The notes beneath the pieces were generated by a model that did not search any database, was not told where the DNA came from, and worked only from the letters and a program-made list of their open reading frames with translations. A stretch of DNA of 64,000 nt from Sphingopyxis sp. H050 (lineage in GTDB: Bacteria; Pseudomonadota; Alphaproteobacteria; Sphingomonadales; Sphingomonadaceae). The DNA lies in the NCBI RefSeq assembly GCF_001468265.1, contig NZ_LNRZ01000001.1:620001-684000 (forward strand), in the 5' to 3' direction. A program made the translations under genes and the position numbers. How positions within the stretch are numbered: the stretch's first letter is position 1; each line of letters begins with the position of its first letter. This document shows, piece after piece, positions 8,840 through 17,557 of the stretch.

Positions 8840-9757
8840 ATGAGCGGCGATTTCGAACAGGTGCGGTTGACGCTCTCGACCGGGGTCGAACTCGACGTGG
8901 TCGATATGGGGGCGAAGGATGCGCCGACGCTGATCTTTCTCCACGGCTTTCCCGAATCGCATCGCACCTGGCGGTTCCAGTTGCCGCACTTCGCGACCCG
9001 CTTTCGCTGCATCGCCCCCGATCAGCGCGGCTATCGGGGGTCGTCGAAGCCGCAGGACGCCCAATCCTACACCCCCGACAAGCTGATCGCCGACATCTTC
9101 GCGCTTGCCGATGCGCTGGGCGTCGACCAATTCACCATCGTCGGCCACGACTGGGGCGGGGCGATCGCGTGGGGCGTGGCGCTCGGCGGCCAGCCCGGCG
9201 GCTTGCATCCGGCGTGGTCGGGCCGCGTCACGCGCGCGGTGATCGCCAATGCGCCGCACCCGGCGATCTTCCAGCGCCTGCTGCTCACCAACCCGGAACA
9301 GCGCGCGGCGAGCCAGTATATCCGCACCTTCCGCGATCCCGCCAGCGACGCGATCATCGAGGAGCATGGCATCGCCGGGATCCTCGCCCATGCCTTTGCC
9401 GGCAAGGTTCCGAGCGGCGGCATCCAGCCGCCCGACGAGATCGCGCGGCTGCTCCAGGACTGGGAGGATCGCGACACTTGCCGCGCGATGATAAACTGGT
9501 ATCGCGGATCGCCTGCGAATGTGCCCGCGATGGACGAGCCTTTCGCCGAACCGCCCGCGACCCCTTTCCCGAAACTGACGATTCCGACGCTGGTGGTCTG
9601 GGCGCTCGACGACGTCGCGCTGCCGCCTTGCAATCTCGACGGCATCGAAGACCTCGTCCCCGATGTGACGATCGTCAAGGTCCCCGGCTGCGGCCATTTC
9701 GTGCCGTGGGAATGCCCCGCAGCGGTCAATGCGGCGATGGACGATTTCCTGGCATAG
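8840..9757 (+). CDS. Epoxide-hydrolase-type alpha/beta hydrolase
   Basis: A 305-residue alpha/beta hydrolase with the epoxide hydrolase/haloalkane dehalogenase signature. The oxyanion motif HGFP is at 35-38, the nucleophile is Asp104 in GHDWGG, and the C-terminal catalytic His is in 'PGCGHFVPWE'. An Asp nucleophile points to epoxide hydrolase or dehalogenase chemistry rather than ester hydrolysis. The cap-domain residues cannot be used to name a substrate. It is a single-gene unit behind a palindromic operator candidate, and a GC-rich hairpin follows the stop. Confidence 0.85.
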   Translation: MSGDFEQVRLTLSTGVELDVVDMGAKDAPTLIFLHGFPESHRTWRFQLPHFATRFRCIAPDQRGYRGSSKPQDAQSYTPDKLIADIFALADALGVDQFTIVGHDWGGAIAWGVALGGQPGGLHPAWSGRVTRAVIANAPHPAIFQRLLLTNPEQRAASQYIRTFRDPASDAIIEEHGIAGILAHAFAGKVPSGGIQPPDEIARLLQDWEDRDTCRAMINWYRGSPANVPAMDEPFAEPPATPFPKLTIPTLVVWALDDVALPPCNLDGIEDLVPDVTIVKVPGCGHFVPWECPAAVNAAMDDFLA

Positions 9758-9785
9758 CAGCGATCGAACCCCTTGAGAAAAAGGG

Positions 9786-9816
9786 GGCGGGCGGCGAGAT
9801 CCGATTGCCGCCCGCC
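9786..9816. terminator. GC-rich hairpin after the epoxide-hydrolase-like gene
   Basis: Ten-base arms GGCGGGCGGC (9786-9795) and GCCGCCCGCC (9807-9816) enclose an 11-nt loop. On the plus strand there is no U-tract after the stem. On the minus strand the stem is followed by CCC and five T, the better terminator orientation, yet no minus-strand gene lies upstream of it. It may act in both directions. Confidence 0.5.
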
Positions 9817-9989
9817 AGGAGGGGTCCGGCTGTGCCATGCGCGTTCCAAGGGTGGCGGGAAGGAGCGCAGGACACAGTTGTTCGCGCCGTCCGAGGTGTT
9901 TGAACTCGTATATGGACGACGGGATTAAACACTAGAATCGCCCGAAATTGCAGGCTTTCAGATTCTCCCATAGTTGCCATTATCGGGCC

Positions 9990-10760
9990 ATGAAGAGGGA
10001 GGGGATCAAGGCGACTCTTGTCGAGGACCGCATCGACGGCCCTTCCGAATGGACGATCGAACGGCCCGTCCATCTGCTGATCCTGTACGAGGCCGGAAGC
10101 TATCATTGGCTCGAGACCTGGCTCGACGGACGGCGCACCTCGCTCGGCGATCCGCTGCCCGGCGAAATGTGGCTGATCCCCGCCGGGCATGATTATCGCG
10201 CGCGCGCGCAGGGAGGCGCGGTTCGCCATATCATGGTCGAGATACCGTCCGGCCGTCTGATCGTGCCGCCCGGCGCGCGCATCCTGGCCGGATATGAGGA
10301 TCCCGCGATGGCCGGGCTCGTCCGCGCGCTCTGCGCGGGCGAGGCCGATGCAGGCGATCGGCTGGTCGACACGATCGCCGCGGCGCTCGACGGCGGCGTG
10401 ATGCGCTTTCCCGTCGCGCCCGACATCGCGCGGCGGCTCGACAGGCTGATGACCTTCATCGAGGCGCGGATCGAAACGCATCTGACCGTCGAGGAGATGG
10501 CGGCCGAGGCGGGGATGTCGGTGAACAGCTTGATCGTCCATTTCGCGCGCGCGACCGGGCGCACCCCGGCGCAATATCTGCTCCACCAGCGCCTCCGCCG
10601 CGCGCGCTGGTTCCTGATGAACCGGCCGCTGACCGTCGCCGAGATCGCCTTCGCGACCGGGTTTTCCAGCCACGCACATTTATGTGCCGCCTTCCGCAAC
10701 AAGCTCGGTATATCTCCCGGAGCCTGGCGCCGTCAGGCGACGAGGGAGGGGCTGTTGTGA
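9990..10760 (+). CDS. AraC-family transcriptional regulator
   Basis: A 256-residue regulator with an N-terminal cupin-like sensing domain ('GEMWLIPAGHDYRARA') and a C-terminal double helix-turn-helix ('LTVEEMAAEAGMS', then 'EIAFATGFSSHAHLCAAFR' and 'LGISPGAWR'). The ATG at 9990 is chosen over a TTG at 9948 because the N-terminus then fits the family, though no strong ribosome site is visible. Its stop overlaps the GTG of the LtrA-like gene, so the regulator and the membrane protein are co-translated, and the latter is its likely target or partner. Confidence 0.87.
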   Translation: MKREGIKATLVEDRIDGPSEWTIERPVHLLILYEAGSYHWLETWLDGRRTSLGDPLPGEMWLIPAGHDYRARAQGGAVRHIMVEIPSGRLIVPPGARILAGYEDPAMAGLVRALCAGEADAGDRLVDTIAAALDGGVMRFPVAPDIARRLDRLMTFIEARIETHLTVEEMAAEAGMSVNSLIVHFARATGRTPAQYLLHQRLRRARWFLMNRPLTVAEIAFATGFSSHAHLCAAFRNKLGISPGAWRRQATREGLL

Positions 10761-11980
10761 TCCGCGACAAACTGTTTCGCACCCGCGACGCGCACGGCCA
10801 TGCGCCGGTCACCAATCTCGAGCTGTTCTTCGACCTCGTCTTCGTCTTTGCGATCACCCAATTGTCGCACGGACTGCTCGAACATCTTAGCTGGCTCGGC
10901 GCGCTCCAGACGCTGATGCTGCTCTTCGCCGTCTGGTGGGTGTGGATCTACACGACTTGGGTCGCCAACTGGGTCGATCCCGACCATCCGAACGTCCGGC
11001 TGATGCTGATCCTGCTGATGCTGGCCGGGCTCGTTCTGTCGAGCGCGATTCCCTATGCGTTCGGCAAGACAGGCTGGCTGTTCGCCGCGGCCTATTGTTC
11101 GATGCAGACCGCGCGATCGCTCTATGTCGTGTGGGCGAGTTGGGGCGTCCACGACGGCCGCGCGCGCAATTTCATGCGCATCACTTTCTGGTCGCTGCTC
11201 TCGCTGCCCCTGTGGATCGCCGGCGCGCTCGCCGACCCCGCGGCGCGGATGCTGTTCTGGGCAGGCGCGCTGCTCGTCGATTATGCGGGACCGCTGCTGT
11301 TCTTTCCCGCGCCGGGGCTTGGCCGGTCGAAAGGTTCCGACTGGGACATTTCGGGCGCGCATATGGCTGAACGCTGCGCGCTCTTCGTCATCATCTCGCT
11401 CGGCGAAGGGGTGCTGATCACCGGCGCGACCTTCGCGAAACTGCCGCAGGACGGCCTTCACTGGCTGGCCTTCGCGACCTGCTTCCTCGGTTCGGCGGCG
11501 CTCTGGTGGCTCTATTTCGACAGCGGCGCCAAACGCGGCAGCGAAGTGATCGAGGCAAGCGACCAGGCCGGCGTGCTCGCGCGGCGCGCCTATACCTATT
11601 GGCATATTCCGATCGTCGCGGGGCTCGTCGTCTCGGCGGTCGCCGACGAGATGCTGCTGATGCACCCCTATGGCCATATCGAATTTCCGTTCCTCGCGGT
11701 GTCGATCGGCGGGTCGCTGCTCTTCCTGATCGGCAATATGGGCTTCAAGCACGCGACGGCGGGCCGCCGCCTGCCGCCCTTTTCGCACATCATCGGTTGC
11801 ATCCTGCTGATCGCGGTCGGCGCGGCGGCCTGGTTCCTGCACTGGCAACCGATCGCGCTCGGCATCGCCGTCTTCGCCGTGCTCGTCTTCACCGCACTCT
11901 GGGAATGGGGCAGCTATCATGGCGGCTGGCGGCGCTGGGCGCCGTGGCTCGGGCGTTTCGGAGATGCCGCCGAAGGGTGA
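10757..11980 (+). CDS. Low-temperature-requirement protein A (LtrA) family membrane protein
   Basis: A 407-residue polytopic membrane protein of the LtrA family. The signature is near the N-terminus ('NLELFFDLVFVFAITQLSH'), followed by about ten hydrophobic segments and the central 'HMAERCALFVIISLGEG' motif typical of the family. The biochemical function of LtrA proteins is not established. It starts at GTG 10757 (GTGA overlap with the AraC stop) behind a GAGGGAGGGG ribosome site. The longer ATG-started version (10682) would add 25 residues read from the AraC HTH and is rejected. Confidence 0.88.
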   Translation: MIRDKLFRTRDAHGHAPVTNLELFFDLVFVFAITQLSHGLLEHLSWLGALQTLMLLFAVWWVWIYTTWVANWVDPDHPNVRLMLILLMLAGLVLSSAIPYAFGKTGWLFAAAYCSMQTARSLYVVWASWGVHDGRARNFMRITFWSLLSLPLWIAGALADPAARMLFWAGALLVDYAGPLLFFPAPGLGRSKGSDWDISGAHMAERCALFVIISLGEGVLITGATFAKLPQDGLHWLAFATCFLGSAALWWLYFDSGAKRGSEVIEASDQAGVLARRAYTYWHIPIVAGLVVSAVADEMLLMHPYGHIEFPFLAVSIGGSLLFLIGNMGFKHATAGRRLPPFSHIIGCILLIAVGAAAWFLHWQPIALGIAVFAVLVFTALWEWGSYHGGWRRWAPWLGRFGDAAEG

Positions 11981-12001
11981 ACGAGAGGGGGAGACAGGAC
12001 C

Positions 12002-12256
12002 ATGTCGCACACTGCCATCATGCTGATCGCCGGCCTCGCGCTGCTGATCGGGCTTCGCATTCTGATCCGCGACAAGGCGCGCGCGACCTGGGCGTTCCTC
12101 GTCCTGTGGCTGATCATCTCGGTCGGCAATCTGCTCGTCGGGGTGCTGTCGGCCGGTTACGGCTGGGGCGAGGAGGCGGTCGTCTGGCTGCTCGTCTTCG
12201 GCGCACCCGCGGCGCTGGCGCTGATCGTGGTACGGCTCGGCGCGCCTCGACCCTAG
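12002..12256 (+). CDS. Small membrane protein, function unknown
   Basis: An 84-residue protein with a good ribosome site (GGGGGAGA) before the ATG. Three hydrophobic segments can be seen (about residues 5-20, 30-50 and 60-77), separated by a basic loop 'RILIRDKARATW'. I do not recognise a family. It follows LtrA by 21 bp and may share its transcript. The stop codon lies inside a 20-bp palindrome. Confidence 0.65.
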   Translation: MSHTAIMLIAGLALLIGLRILIRDKARATWAFLVLWLIISVGNLLVGVLSAGYGWGEEAVVWLLVFGAPAALALIVVRLGAPRP

Positions 12257-12271
12257 GGTCCTGACCCTAGG
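12252..12271. repeat. 20-bp palindrome between convergent genes
   Basis: Arms CCTAGGGTC (12252-12260) and GACCCTAGG (12263-12271) are separated by two bases. It overlaps the stop of the small membrane protein and abuts the stop of the opposite gene. It could act as a short bidirectional terminator stem, though no U-tract is present. Confidence 0.5.
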
Positions 12272-12691
12272 CTAGGGATTGATCAGGCAGCCGCTCGCGC
12301 CCGCGTAGCGCGCGCTGCGCGACGCAAGCAGCGGCACGCTGCCGGTGACGGTCTTCGTCGCCGGATCCTCGCTCAGCGACACCATCTCCATCCCGGGCTC
12401 GAAATCGGTCTGACAGCTTTCCAGGCTGCGCCCCTGCACATAGCGGCACGAACAGCCGACGCGCGCGGCATAGGCCGATCCGAGCTCGGCCTGCGCCTTG
12501 AACGAGGGGAATTGCCAGATCAGGAAGATCAGGAACAGCACCCCGCACCCGATCGCCCACGGCAGGCACCCGCCGCGCTTGCCGTCGCGCTTTCGCCCGC
12601 GCAGGTGCGGCGGCACTTCGGGCGGCGGCGCCGACGGCTGATGGTCGGCCGTTGCCGGATCGGTCGGGTTGGTGTTAGTCACCCCGGCCAT
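12272..12691 (-). CDS. Single-pass membrane protein, function unknown
   Basis: A 139-residue protein. The Pro/Thr-rich N-terminus and a basic patch (RGRKRDGKRGG) are followed by one transmembrane helix (WAIGCGVLFLIFLIW, about residues 46-60) and a C-terminal domain with four Cys (GCSCRY, ESCQTDF, ASGCLINP), probably periplasmic with disulfides. No known family is recognised. The ATG at 12691-12689 overlaps the start codon of the divergent hydrolase gene. The longer frame reads into that gene's coding region and is not preferred. Confidence 0.6.
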   Translation of the reverse strand: MAGVTNTNPTDPATADHQPSAPPPEVPPHLRGRKRDGKRGGCLPWAIGCGVLFLIFLIWQFPSFKAQAELGSAYAARVGCSCRYVQGRSLESCQTDFEPGMEMVSLSEDPATKTVTGSVPLLASRSARYAGASGCLINP

Positions 12692-13847
12692 GATCACGAA
12701 AAAAGCCATGCTGGCAAGTGCCGCGCTCGTGATGCTGGGGGGCTGGTCGCTGACGCAGGCGGCGGGGCAGGGCAGCATCGCGCCCGCGTCGCCTTCGCCC
12801 AAATTCGGCGCCTCGCTCGACGATGTGCCGGCCGCCGAGGCGTCGCAAGCGCTGCCCGCGCTCGACCCCGCGATCAGGGCGAAGGCCGATGCGCTGTTCG
12901 ACGACGACAGCCAGGTCGGCGAGACGCGCGCCCTCTATGTGCTGCGCGACGGCGAGCCGATCTACGAACGCTATGGCGAGGGCTTCGGCCCCGATTCGAA
13001 GCTGATCAGCTGGTCGATGGCGAAGAGCATCACCGCGGTGCTCACCGGCTTCCTCGTCGCCGACGGCCAATTGTCGCTCGACGGCCCGGCGCCCGTCGCG
13101 GCGTGGGAGCGCAGCGGCGACCCGCGCGGCGCGATCGCGCTCCGCGACCTGCTCCACATGGCCTCGGGTCTCGAGCATGTCGAAGTCGGCGATCCGGTGT
13201 GGAAGGGCGACACGGTCACGATGCTGTTCGGCGAGGGCGCGCAGGACATGGGCGGCTTTGCCGAGGCCAAGCCCGCGGCGGCGCAGCCGGGCGAGGTGTT
13301 CAACTACAGCTCGGCGACCAGCGTCATCCTGTCCGACATCATCGCCGACACGCTGACCCCGTCGCAAAACCCCGAGGCGCGGCGCGAGGCGATGCGCGAG
13401 TTCATCCACGGGCGGCTGATGGAACCGCTCGGCATCACCAGCCTGACGCCGGAATTCGATGCCAAGGGGACGATGATCGGCGGATCGATCATGCATGCGA
13501 CGGCGCGCGACTATGCGAAGTTCGGCGAGTTTTTGCGCAACCGCGGCGTTGCCGGCGGCCAGCGCCTGCTGCCCGAAACCTGGATGCGCTTCATGCTGAC
13601 CCCCTCGGCGAACGATCCGGGCTATGGCGGTCACATCTGGCTCAACCGCCGCCGCCCGCCCGGCGCCGACGAGGCTTTATGGCCCGACCGCGGCCCCAAC
13701 GACCTGTTCGCCTGCATCGGCCATCAGGGCCAATATATCATCGTCTCGCCCTCGCAGCGCGTGACGGTGGTCCGGCTGGGAATCACGACCGACGACGAAT
13801 TTCCCGCGCTGCGGCGACATCTGGCGGATTTGATCGCGGCGCTGTGA
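12690..13847 (+). CDS. Serine hydrolase, beta-lactamase/class C fold
   Basis: A 385-residue secreted or membrane-anchored enzyme with a hydrophobic signal (LASAALVMLGGWSL) and the penicillin-binding fold. The SxxK motif is S109-M-A-K112, YxN-like Y206-S-S follows, and a late 'GHQGQYI' replaces KTG as in the esterase/DD-peptidase subgroup. Likely substrates are esters or peptidoglycan-like amides, and beta-lactamase activity cannot be assumed. The ATG at 12690 shares a CATG with the divergent gene's start. An ATG at 12708 is an alternative start. Confidence 0.85.
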   Translation: MITKKAMLASAALVMLGGWSLTQAAGQGSIAPASPSPKFGASLDDVPAAEASQALPALDPAIRAKADALFDDDSQVGETRALYVLRDGEPIYERYGEGFGPDSKLISWSMAKSITAVLTGFLVADGQLSLDGPAPVAAWERSGDPRGAIALRDLLHMASGLEHVEVGDPVWKGDTVTMLFGEGAQDMGGFAEAKPAAAQPGEVFNYSSATSVILSDIIADTLTPSQNPEARREAMREFIHGRLMEPLGITSLTPEFDAKGTMIGGSIMHATARDYAKFGEFLRNRGVAGGQRLLPETWMRFMLTPSANDPGYGGHIWLNRRRPPGADEALWPDRGPNDLFACIGHQGQYIIVSPSQRVTVVRLGITTDDEFPALRRHLADLIAAL

Positions 13848-13892
13848 TTGGCGTGAGGACCGCAATGGATGTCGGTATGCGACCGGTAGTTG

Positions 13893-13972
13893 CCGTCGCC
13901 CCCGCGAAGGCGGGGGCCGCTGGAGTCGTTGCGCAAGGCCGACTACGGCCCCCGCCTTCGCGGGGGCGACGG
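13893..13972. repeat. Palindromic element (family with CCGTCGCCCCCGCG arms)
   Basis: Perfect 26-nt inverted arms at 13893-13918 and 13947-13972 flank a 28-nt spacer. A close relative, differing at the central bases of the arm hairpin, occurs at 59733-59826. It lies between the serine hydrolase and the convergent PhzF gene. Confidence 0.85.
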
Positions 13973-14014
13973 ACTATTTAACGTCCCCTCCCCACCCCAA
14001 AGCAGTCCATCCCC

Positions 14015-14836
14015 CTACAGCAAAAACTCGCCCACCAGCGTCGTCACGCAGCGACCCGTCAACTCGACCTGATCCCCCACCAGCTTGCACCCGACATAAC
14101 CGCCGCGCGCGCTCGCCTGATAGGCGGCGAAATGATCGCGGCCGAGGCGCGTCGTCCAATAGGGCGTCAGCGCGCAATGCGCCGATCCGGTCACCGGGTC
14201 CTCGTCGATTCCGGCGCCCGGCACGAAAACGCGGCTGACGACGTCGGCGCCCGAGGGGTCGCCCGCGCCCGGCGCGGTCGCGATATAGGCGACGTCGCCG
14301 CCGGCCTTCAGCGCCGCGAAATCGGGCGACAGCGCGCGGACTTCCTCGGCGCTGTGATAGGCGATCACCGCATAGCCGCCGTCGTTCCACAGCGACTCGA
14401 CCGGCTCGCCGCCGATCACGCGCAGCGCGTCGGGCATTGCCTTCGCCGTGACGCGATAGGCGGGGAGGAGCATCCGATATTCATCGTCCTCGCCGCCGCG
14501 CATCACCTGCAGGATGCCGGCCTTGCGCGTCCGAAAGCGCATTTCGTTGCGCCAGGCGGCGTGCGACAGCAGCACATGCCCGCTCGCCAGCGTCGCATGG
14601 CCGCAGAGCGCGACCTCGACCGTAGGGGTGAACCAGCGCAGTTCGTAATCGGCCTCGCCGCTCTCGTCGGGGACCAGGAAGGCGGTCTCGGAGAGATTAT
14701 TCTCCGCCGCGATCGCCTGCAGCATCGCGTCGCTCATCCATTCCTCCAGCGGCATGACCGCGGCGGGATTGCCGGCGAAGGGGCGGTCGGCGAAGGCGTC
14801 GACGCGGGTGATCGGCAGCGAGCGGAGCGCACTCAT
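14015..14836 (-). CDS. PhzF family isomerase/epimerase-like protein
   Basis: A 273-residue member of the PhzF/diaminopimelate-epimerase-like fold. The hallmarks are 'VDAFADRPFAGNPAAV' at the N-terminus, 'ENNLSETAF' with the catalytic Glu, 'LCGHATLASGHVL', and a second-half 'DPVTGSAHCALTPYW'. No phenazine genes are nearby, so this is one of the many PhzF paralogues of unknown substrate. The start codon overlaps the pdxH stop (ATGA), so the two genes are coupled. Confidence 0.9.
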   Translation of the reverse strand: MSALRSLPITRVDAFADRPFAGNPAAVMPLEEWMSDAMLQAIAAENNLSETAFLVPDESGEADYELRWFTPTVEVALCGHATLASGHVLLSHAAWRNEMRFRTRKAGILQVMRGGEDDEYRMLLPAYRVTAKAMPDALRVIGGEPVESLWNDGGYAVIAYHSAEEVRALSPDFAALKAGGDVAYIATAPGAGDPSGADVVSRVFVPGAGIDEDPVTGSAHCALTPYWTTRLGRDHFAAYQASARGGYVGCKLVGDQVELTGRCVTTLVGEFLL

Positions 14837-15411
14837 GGATAAAGCAGTCCTTTCGTCCAGCGTTCGCCGTCGCGCACATAGAGGGTACGTTCGTGCAGCC
14901 GATGTTCGCGGTCCTGCCAGAACTCGATGCGTTCGGGCGCGACGCGCCAGCCCGACCAGCGCGGCGGCCGCGGCACATCCTGCCCCTCGAAGCGCGCCTG
15001 CATCTCGGCGAACCGCGCCTCGAAGGTTTCGCGGCTACCCAGCGGGCGCGACTGGTCGCTGGCCCAGGCGCCAAGCTGGCTGTCGCGGCCGCGCGTCGCG
15101 AAATAGGCGTCGGCGGTCGCGTCGTCGACCGGCGTCACCGGCCCCTCGATGCGGATCTGGCGGCGCAGCGACTTCCAGTGGAAAAGCAGCGCAACCTGCG
15201 GGTTCGCGGCCAGCTCGCCGCCCTTGCGGCTGTCGAGATTGGTATAGAAGACGAAGCCGTCGGGGCCATGTCCCTTGAGCAGCACCATGCGCAGCGAGGG
15301 GCGTCCGCCCGGCGTGCTCGTCGCCAGCGCCATCGCGTTGGCGTCGTTGGGTTCGCTCGCGCGCGCTTCGGTGAACCAGCTGTCGAACAGCGCGAAGGGA
15401 TCGTCGATCAT
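14833..15411 (-). CDS. pdxH: Pyridoxamine 5'-phosphate oxidase
   Basis: FMN-dependent oxidase (192 aa) that makes pyridoxal 5'-phosphate from PNP or PMP. Recognisable are 'EPNDANAMALAT', the FMN-binding 'RMVLLKGHGPDGFVFYTN' and 'SRKGGELAANP', 'ALLFHWKSLRRQIRIEG', and the C-terminal 'PPRWSGWRVAPERIEFWQ' plus terminal 'LLYP'. The ATG at 15411 has GAGGCAGGG upstream and gives MIDDPFALF, the usual sphingomonad start. The upstream frame adds 24 residues without family similarity. Confidence 0.93.
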   Translation of the reverse strand: MIDDPFALFDSWFTEARASEPNDANAMALATSTPGGRPSLRMVLLKGHGPDGFVFYTNLDSRKGGELAANPQVALLFHWKSLRRQIRIEGPVTPVDDATADAYFATRGRDSQLGAWASDQSRPLGSRETFEARFAEMQARFEGQDVPRPPRWSGWRVAPERIEFWQDREHRLHERTLYVRDGERWTKGLLYP

Positions 15412-15535
15412 CCCTGCCTCATAGTGCGGCGCGCCGTGCGGGTCGAGACGGGAACTTGACCGCATCCGCCGCTGTTCCCACATCGCGGGTCGATGAGGCC
15501 TTTCCGGCCACTCACTTATTGGGCTAAGGAGCGAA

Positions 15536-16471
15536 ATGGCCGATCCCTATTCCACCCTTGGCGTGTCGAAGTCCGCGACCGAAGCGGAGATCAAGTCCGC
15601 GTACCGCAAGCTCGCCAAGGAGCTGCATCCCGACAAGAACAAGGACAATCCAAAGGCGTCGGAGAAATTTTCCGACGTGACCAAGGCCTACGACCTTCTG
15701 TCCGACAAGACCAAGCGCGCGCAATTCGACCGCGGCGAAATCGACGGCGACGGCAACCCGGCCATGCCCTTCGGCTATGGCGGCGGGGGCGGGGGCTTTC
15801 GCGGCGACCCGCGCGGCCAGCCCGGCGGCTTTGGCGGGTTCGGCGGCGACGGCGCCGATTTCGGCGACATTTTCGAGGGGCTGTTCGGCGGGCGCGGCGG
15901 GGGCGGCGGGCCGTTCGGCGGCTTCGGCGGACGCGGCAACGGGCCGCCGGCGAAGGGCGCGAACGTCGCCTATCGTCTGTCGGTCTCGTTCATCGACGCC
16001 GCGACGCAGGCGATGCAGCGCATCACGCTGGCCGACGGCAAGACCATCGACGTCAAGCTGCCCGCCGGGGTCGAGACCGGCACGCAGATGCGCATCGCCG
16101 GCAAGGGGCAGCCGGGGCCGGGCGGCAATGGCGACGCCATCGTCACGATCACGGTCAAGGATCACCCTTTCTACGAGCGCGACGGCGACAATATCCGCCT
16201 CGATCTGCCGGTGACGCTGAACGAGGCGGTCAAGGGCGCGAAGATCAAGGTGCCGACCGTCGACGGCCCGGTGATGCTCTCGATCCCCGCCGGCTCGACC
16301 TCGGGCAAGGTCATGCGGCTGAAAGGCAAGGGTTTCAGCCGCAAGAGCGGCGGCCGCGGCGACCAGCTGGTGCGGCTGATGGTCGATCTGCCCGCCGGCG
16401 ACGCGGCGCTTGAAAAATTCGTCGGCGAATGGAGCGATCGCCGTGCGGTGCGCGCGGACCTTGGTGTCTGA
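15536..16471 (+). CDS. DnaJ/CbpA-type co-chaperone lacking the zinc domain
   Basis: A 311-residue type II Hsp40. The N-terminal J domain (about 1-70, HPD in 'KELHPDKNKDN') is followed by a long Gly/Phe region (about 80-135) and two C-terminal substrate-binding beta domains ('VKLPAGVETGTQMRIAGKGQ' and 'LSIPAGSTSGKVMRLKGKG'). There is no CxxCxGxG zinc region, so it is CbpA-like, not DnaJ proper. It starts a run of plus-strand genes ending in aroC. Confidence 0.92.
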   Translation: MADPYSTLGVSKSATEAEIKSAYRKLAKELHPDKNKDNPKASEKFSDVTKAYDLLSDKTKRAQFDRGEIDGDGNPAMPFGYGGGGGGFRGDPRGQPGGFGGFGGDGADFGDIFEGLFGGRGGGGGPFGGFGGRGNGPPAKGANVAYRLSVSFIDAATQAMQRITLADGKTIDVKLPAGVETGTQMRIAGKGQPGPGGNGDAIVTITVKDHPFYERDGDNIRLDLPVTLNEAVKGAKIKVPTVDGPVMLSIPAGSTSGKVMRLKGKGFSRKSGGRGDQLVRLMVDLPAGDAALEKFVGEWSDRRAVRADLGV

Positions 16472-16474
16472 TGC

Positions 16475-17557
16475 GTGGCTGAACCGACCGACAAGGCGGC
16501 GGTCGCCGCGATCGAGCGCGAGGTCGCCGAAGAGGTTGCCCAGAAGTTCGTCGCAGAGGGCCATTCGCCGCACTCCCCCGAAGCGCGCGCCGAGCGTGCG
16601 AAACGCGTCAAGCTGCGGACCCGGGCGCAGGGCATCATCGACCGCGGACGCGAGACGCTCGGCCCCGGCACGCGCGCGTTCAGGATCCTGCGCCGCGTCG
16701 TCGTCGGCACCTACACCGACGGCTTCATCCATGCGGGAAACCTGGCTTATCTCGCGCTGATCGCGCTCTTTCCCTTCTTCATCCTGCTCGCCGCGGCGCT
16801 GTCGATCTTCGGCGGCAGCGTCGGCGGCGAAGCGGCGGTCGAGGCGGTCTTTTCGACGATGCCGCCGACGGTGGCCCAGGCGCTGTCGGGCCCGATCCGC
16901 GAGGTCATGACGGCGCGCACGGGCATCTTCCTGTGGCTGGGCGCGCTCGTCGCGCTGTGGACCGTGGGCAGCCTGATCGAAACCGTGCGCGACATATTGC
17001 GCCGCGCCTATGGCACGCACTTCTCGAAGGGTTTTTTCCACTACCGCCTGCTCTCGATCGGGATCATCACCGGCGCGGTGGTGCTGATGCTCCTGTCGTT
17101 CAGCATGCAGGTGCTGATCGTCGGGATCGAACAATTCGTCACCCGCGTCCTGCCCGAGCAATTCCAGGCATGGGGCATCGTCCTGATCTCGCGCGGCGTG
17201 TCGGGCCTCGGCCTGTTCCTTGCCATCTACATGCTGTTCTACAGCCTGACCCCATCGAAATACCGGCGGCGGCAGTTCCCCAAATGGCCGGGCGCGCTGT
17301 TCACGACCTTGTGGTGGATCGCGGTGACGCTGGCGCTGCCGCCGCTGCTCGCCAGCCTGCTCAGCTATGACGCGACCTATGGCAGCCTGGCGGGCGTCAT
17401 GGTCGCGCTGTTCTTTTTCTACCTCGTCGGATTGGGTATGGTCGTCGGCGCCGAACTCAACGCGGCGCTGGTGGAGGTTGAGGATTTGGGACACGACGCT
17501 ATTGGGCGCGTGGACGATGTGGTGATTGAAGACAAAAAGGCCGGAGACGAAGAATGA
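16475..17557 (+). CDS. YihY/BrkB-family membrane protein
   Basis: A 360-residue inner-membrane protein starting with GTG three bases after the dnaJ-like stop. A charged N-terminal arm of about 75 residues leads into 'YTDGFIHAGNLAYLALIALFPFFILLAAALS', then about six transmembrane helices typical of the YihY (formerly ribonuclease BN-like) family. The transport or enzymatic role of this family is unsettled. The stop overlaps the fabI start (ATGA). Confidence 0.9.
   Translation: MAEPTDKAAVAAIEREVAEEVAQKFVAEGHSPHSPEARAERAKRVKLRTRAQGIIDRGRETLGPGTRAFRILRRVVVGTYTDGFIHAGNLAYLALIALFPFFILLAAALSIFGGSVGGEAAVEAVFSTMPPTVAQALSGPIREVMTARTGIFLWLGALVALWTVGSLIETVRDILRRAYGTHFSKGFFHYRLLSIGIITGAVVLMLLSFSMQVLIVGIEQFVTRVLPEQFQAWGIVLISRGVSGLGLFLAIYMLFYSLTPSKYRRRQFPKWPGALFTTLWWIAVTLALPPLLASLLSYDATYGSLAGVMVALFFFYLVGLGMVVGAELNAALVEVEDLGHDAIGRVDDVVIEDKKAGDEE

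Noticed and set aside
15524-17494. A 656-codon minus-strand frame opposite the dnaJ-like and YihY-like genes
   Set aside because: It spans two well-supported plus-strand genes and reads as Arg/Asp/Gln-rich shadow sequence.
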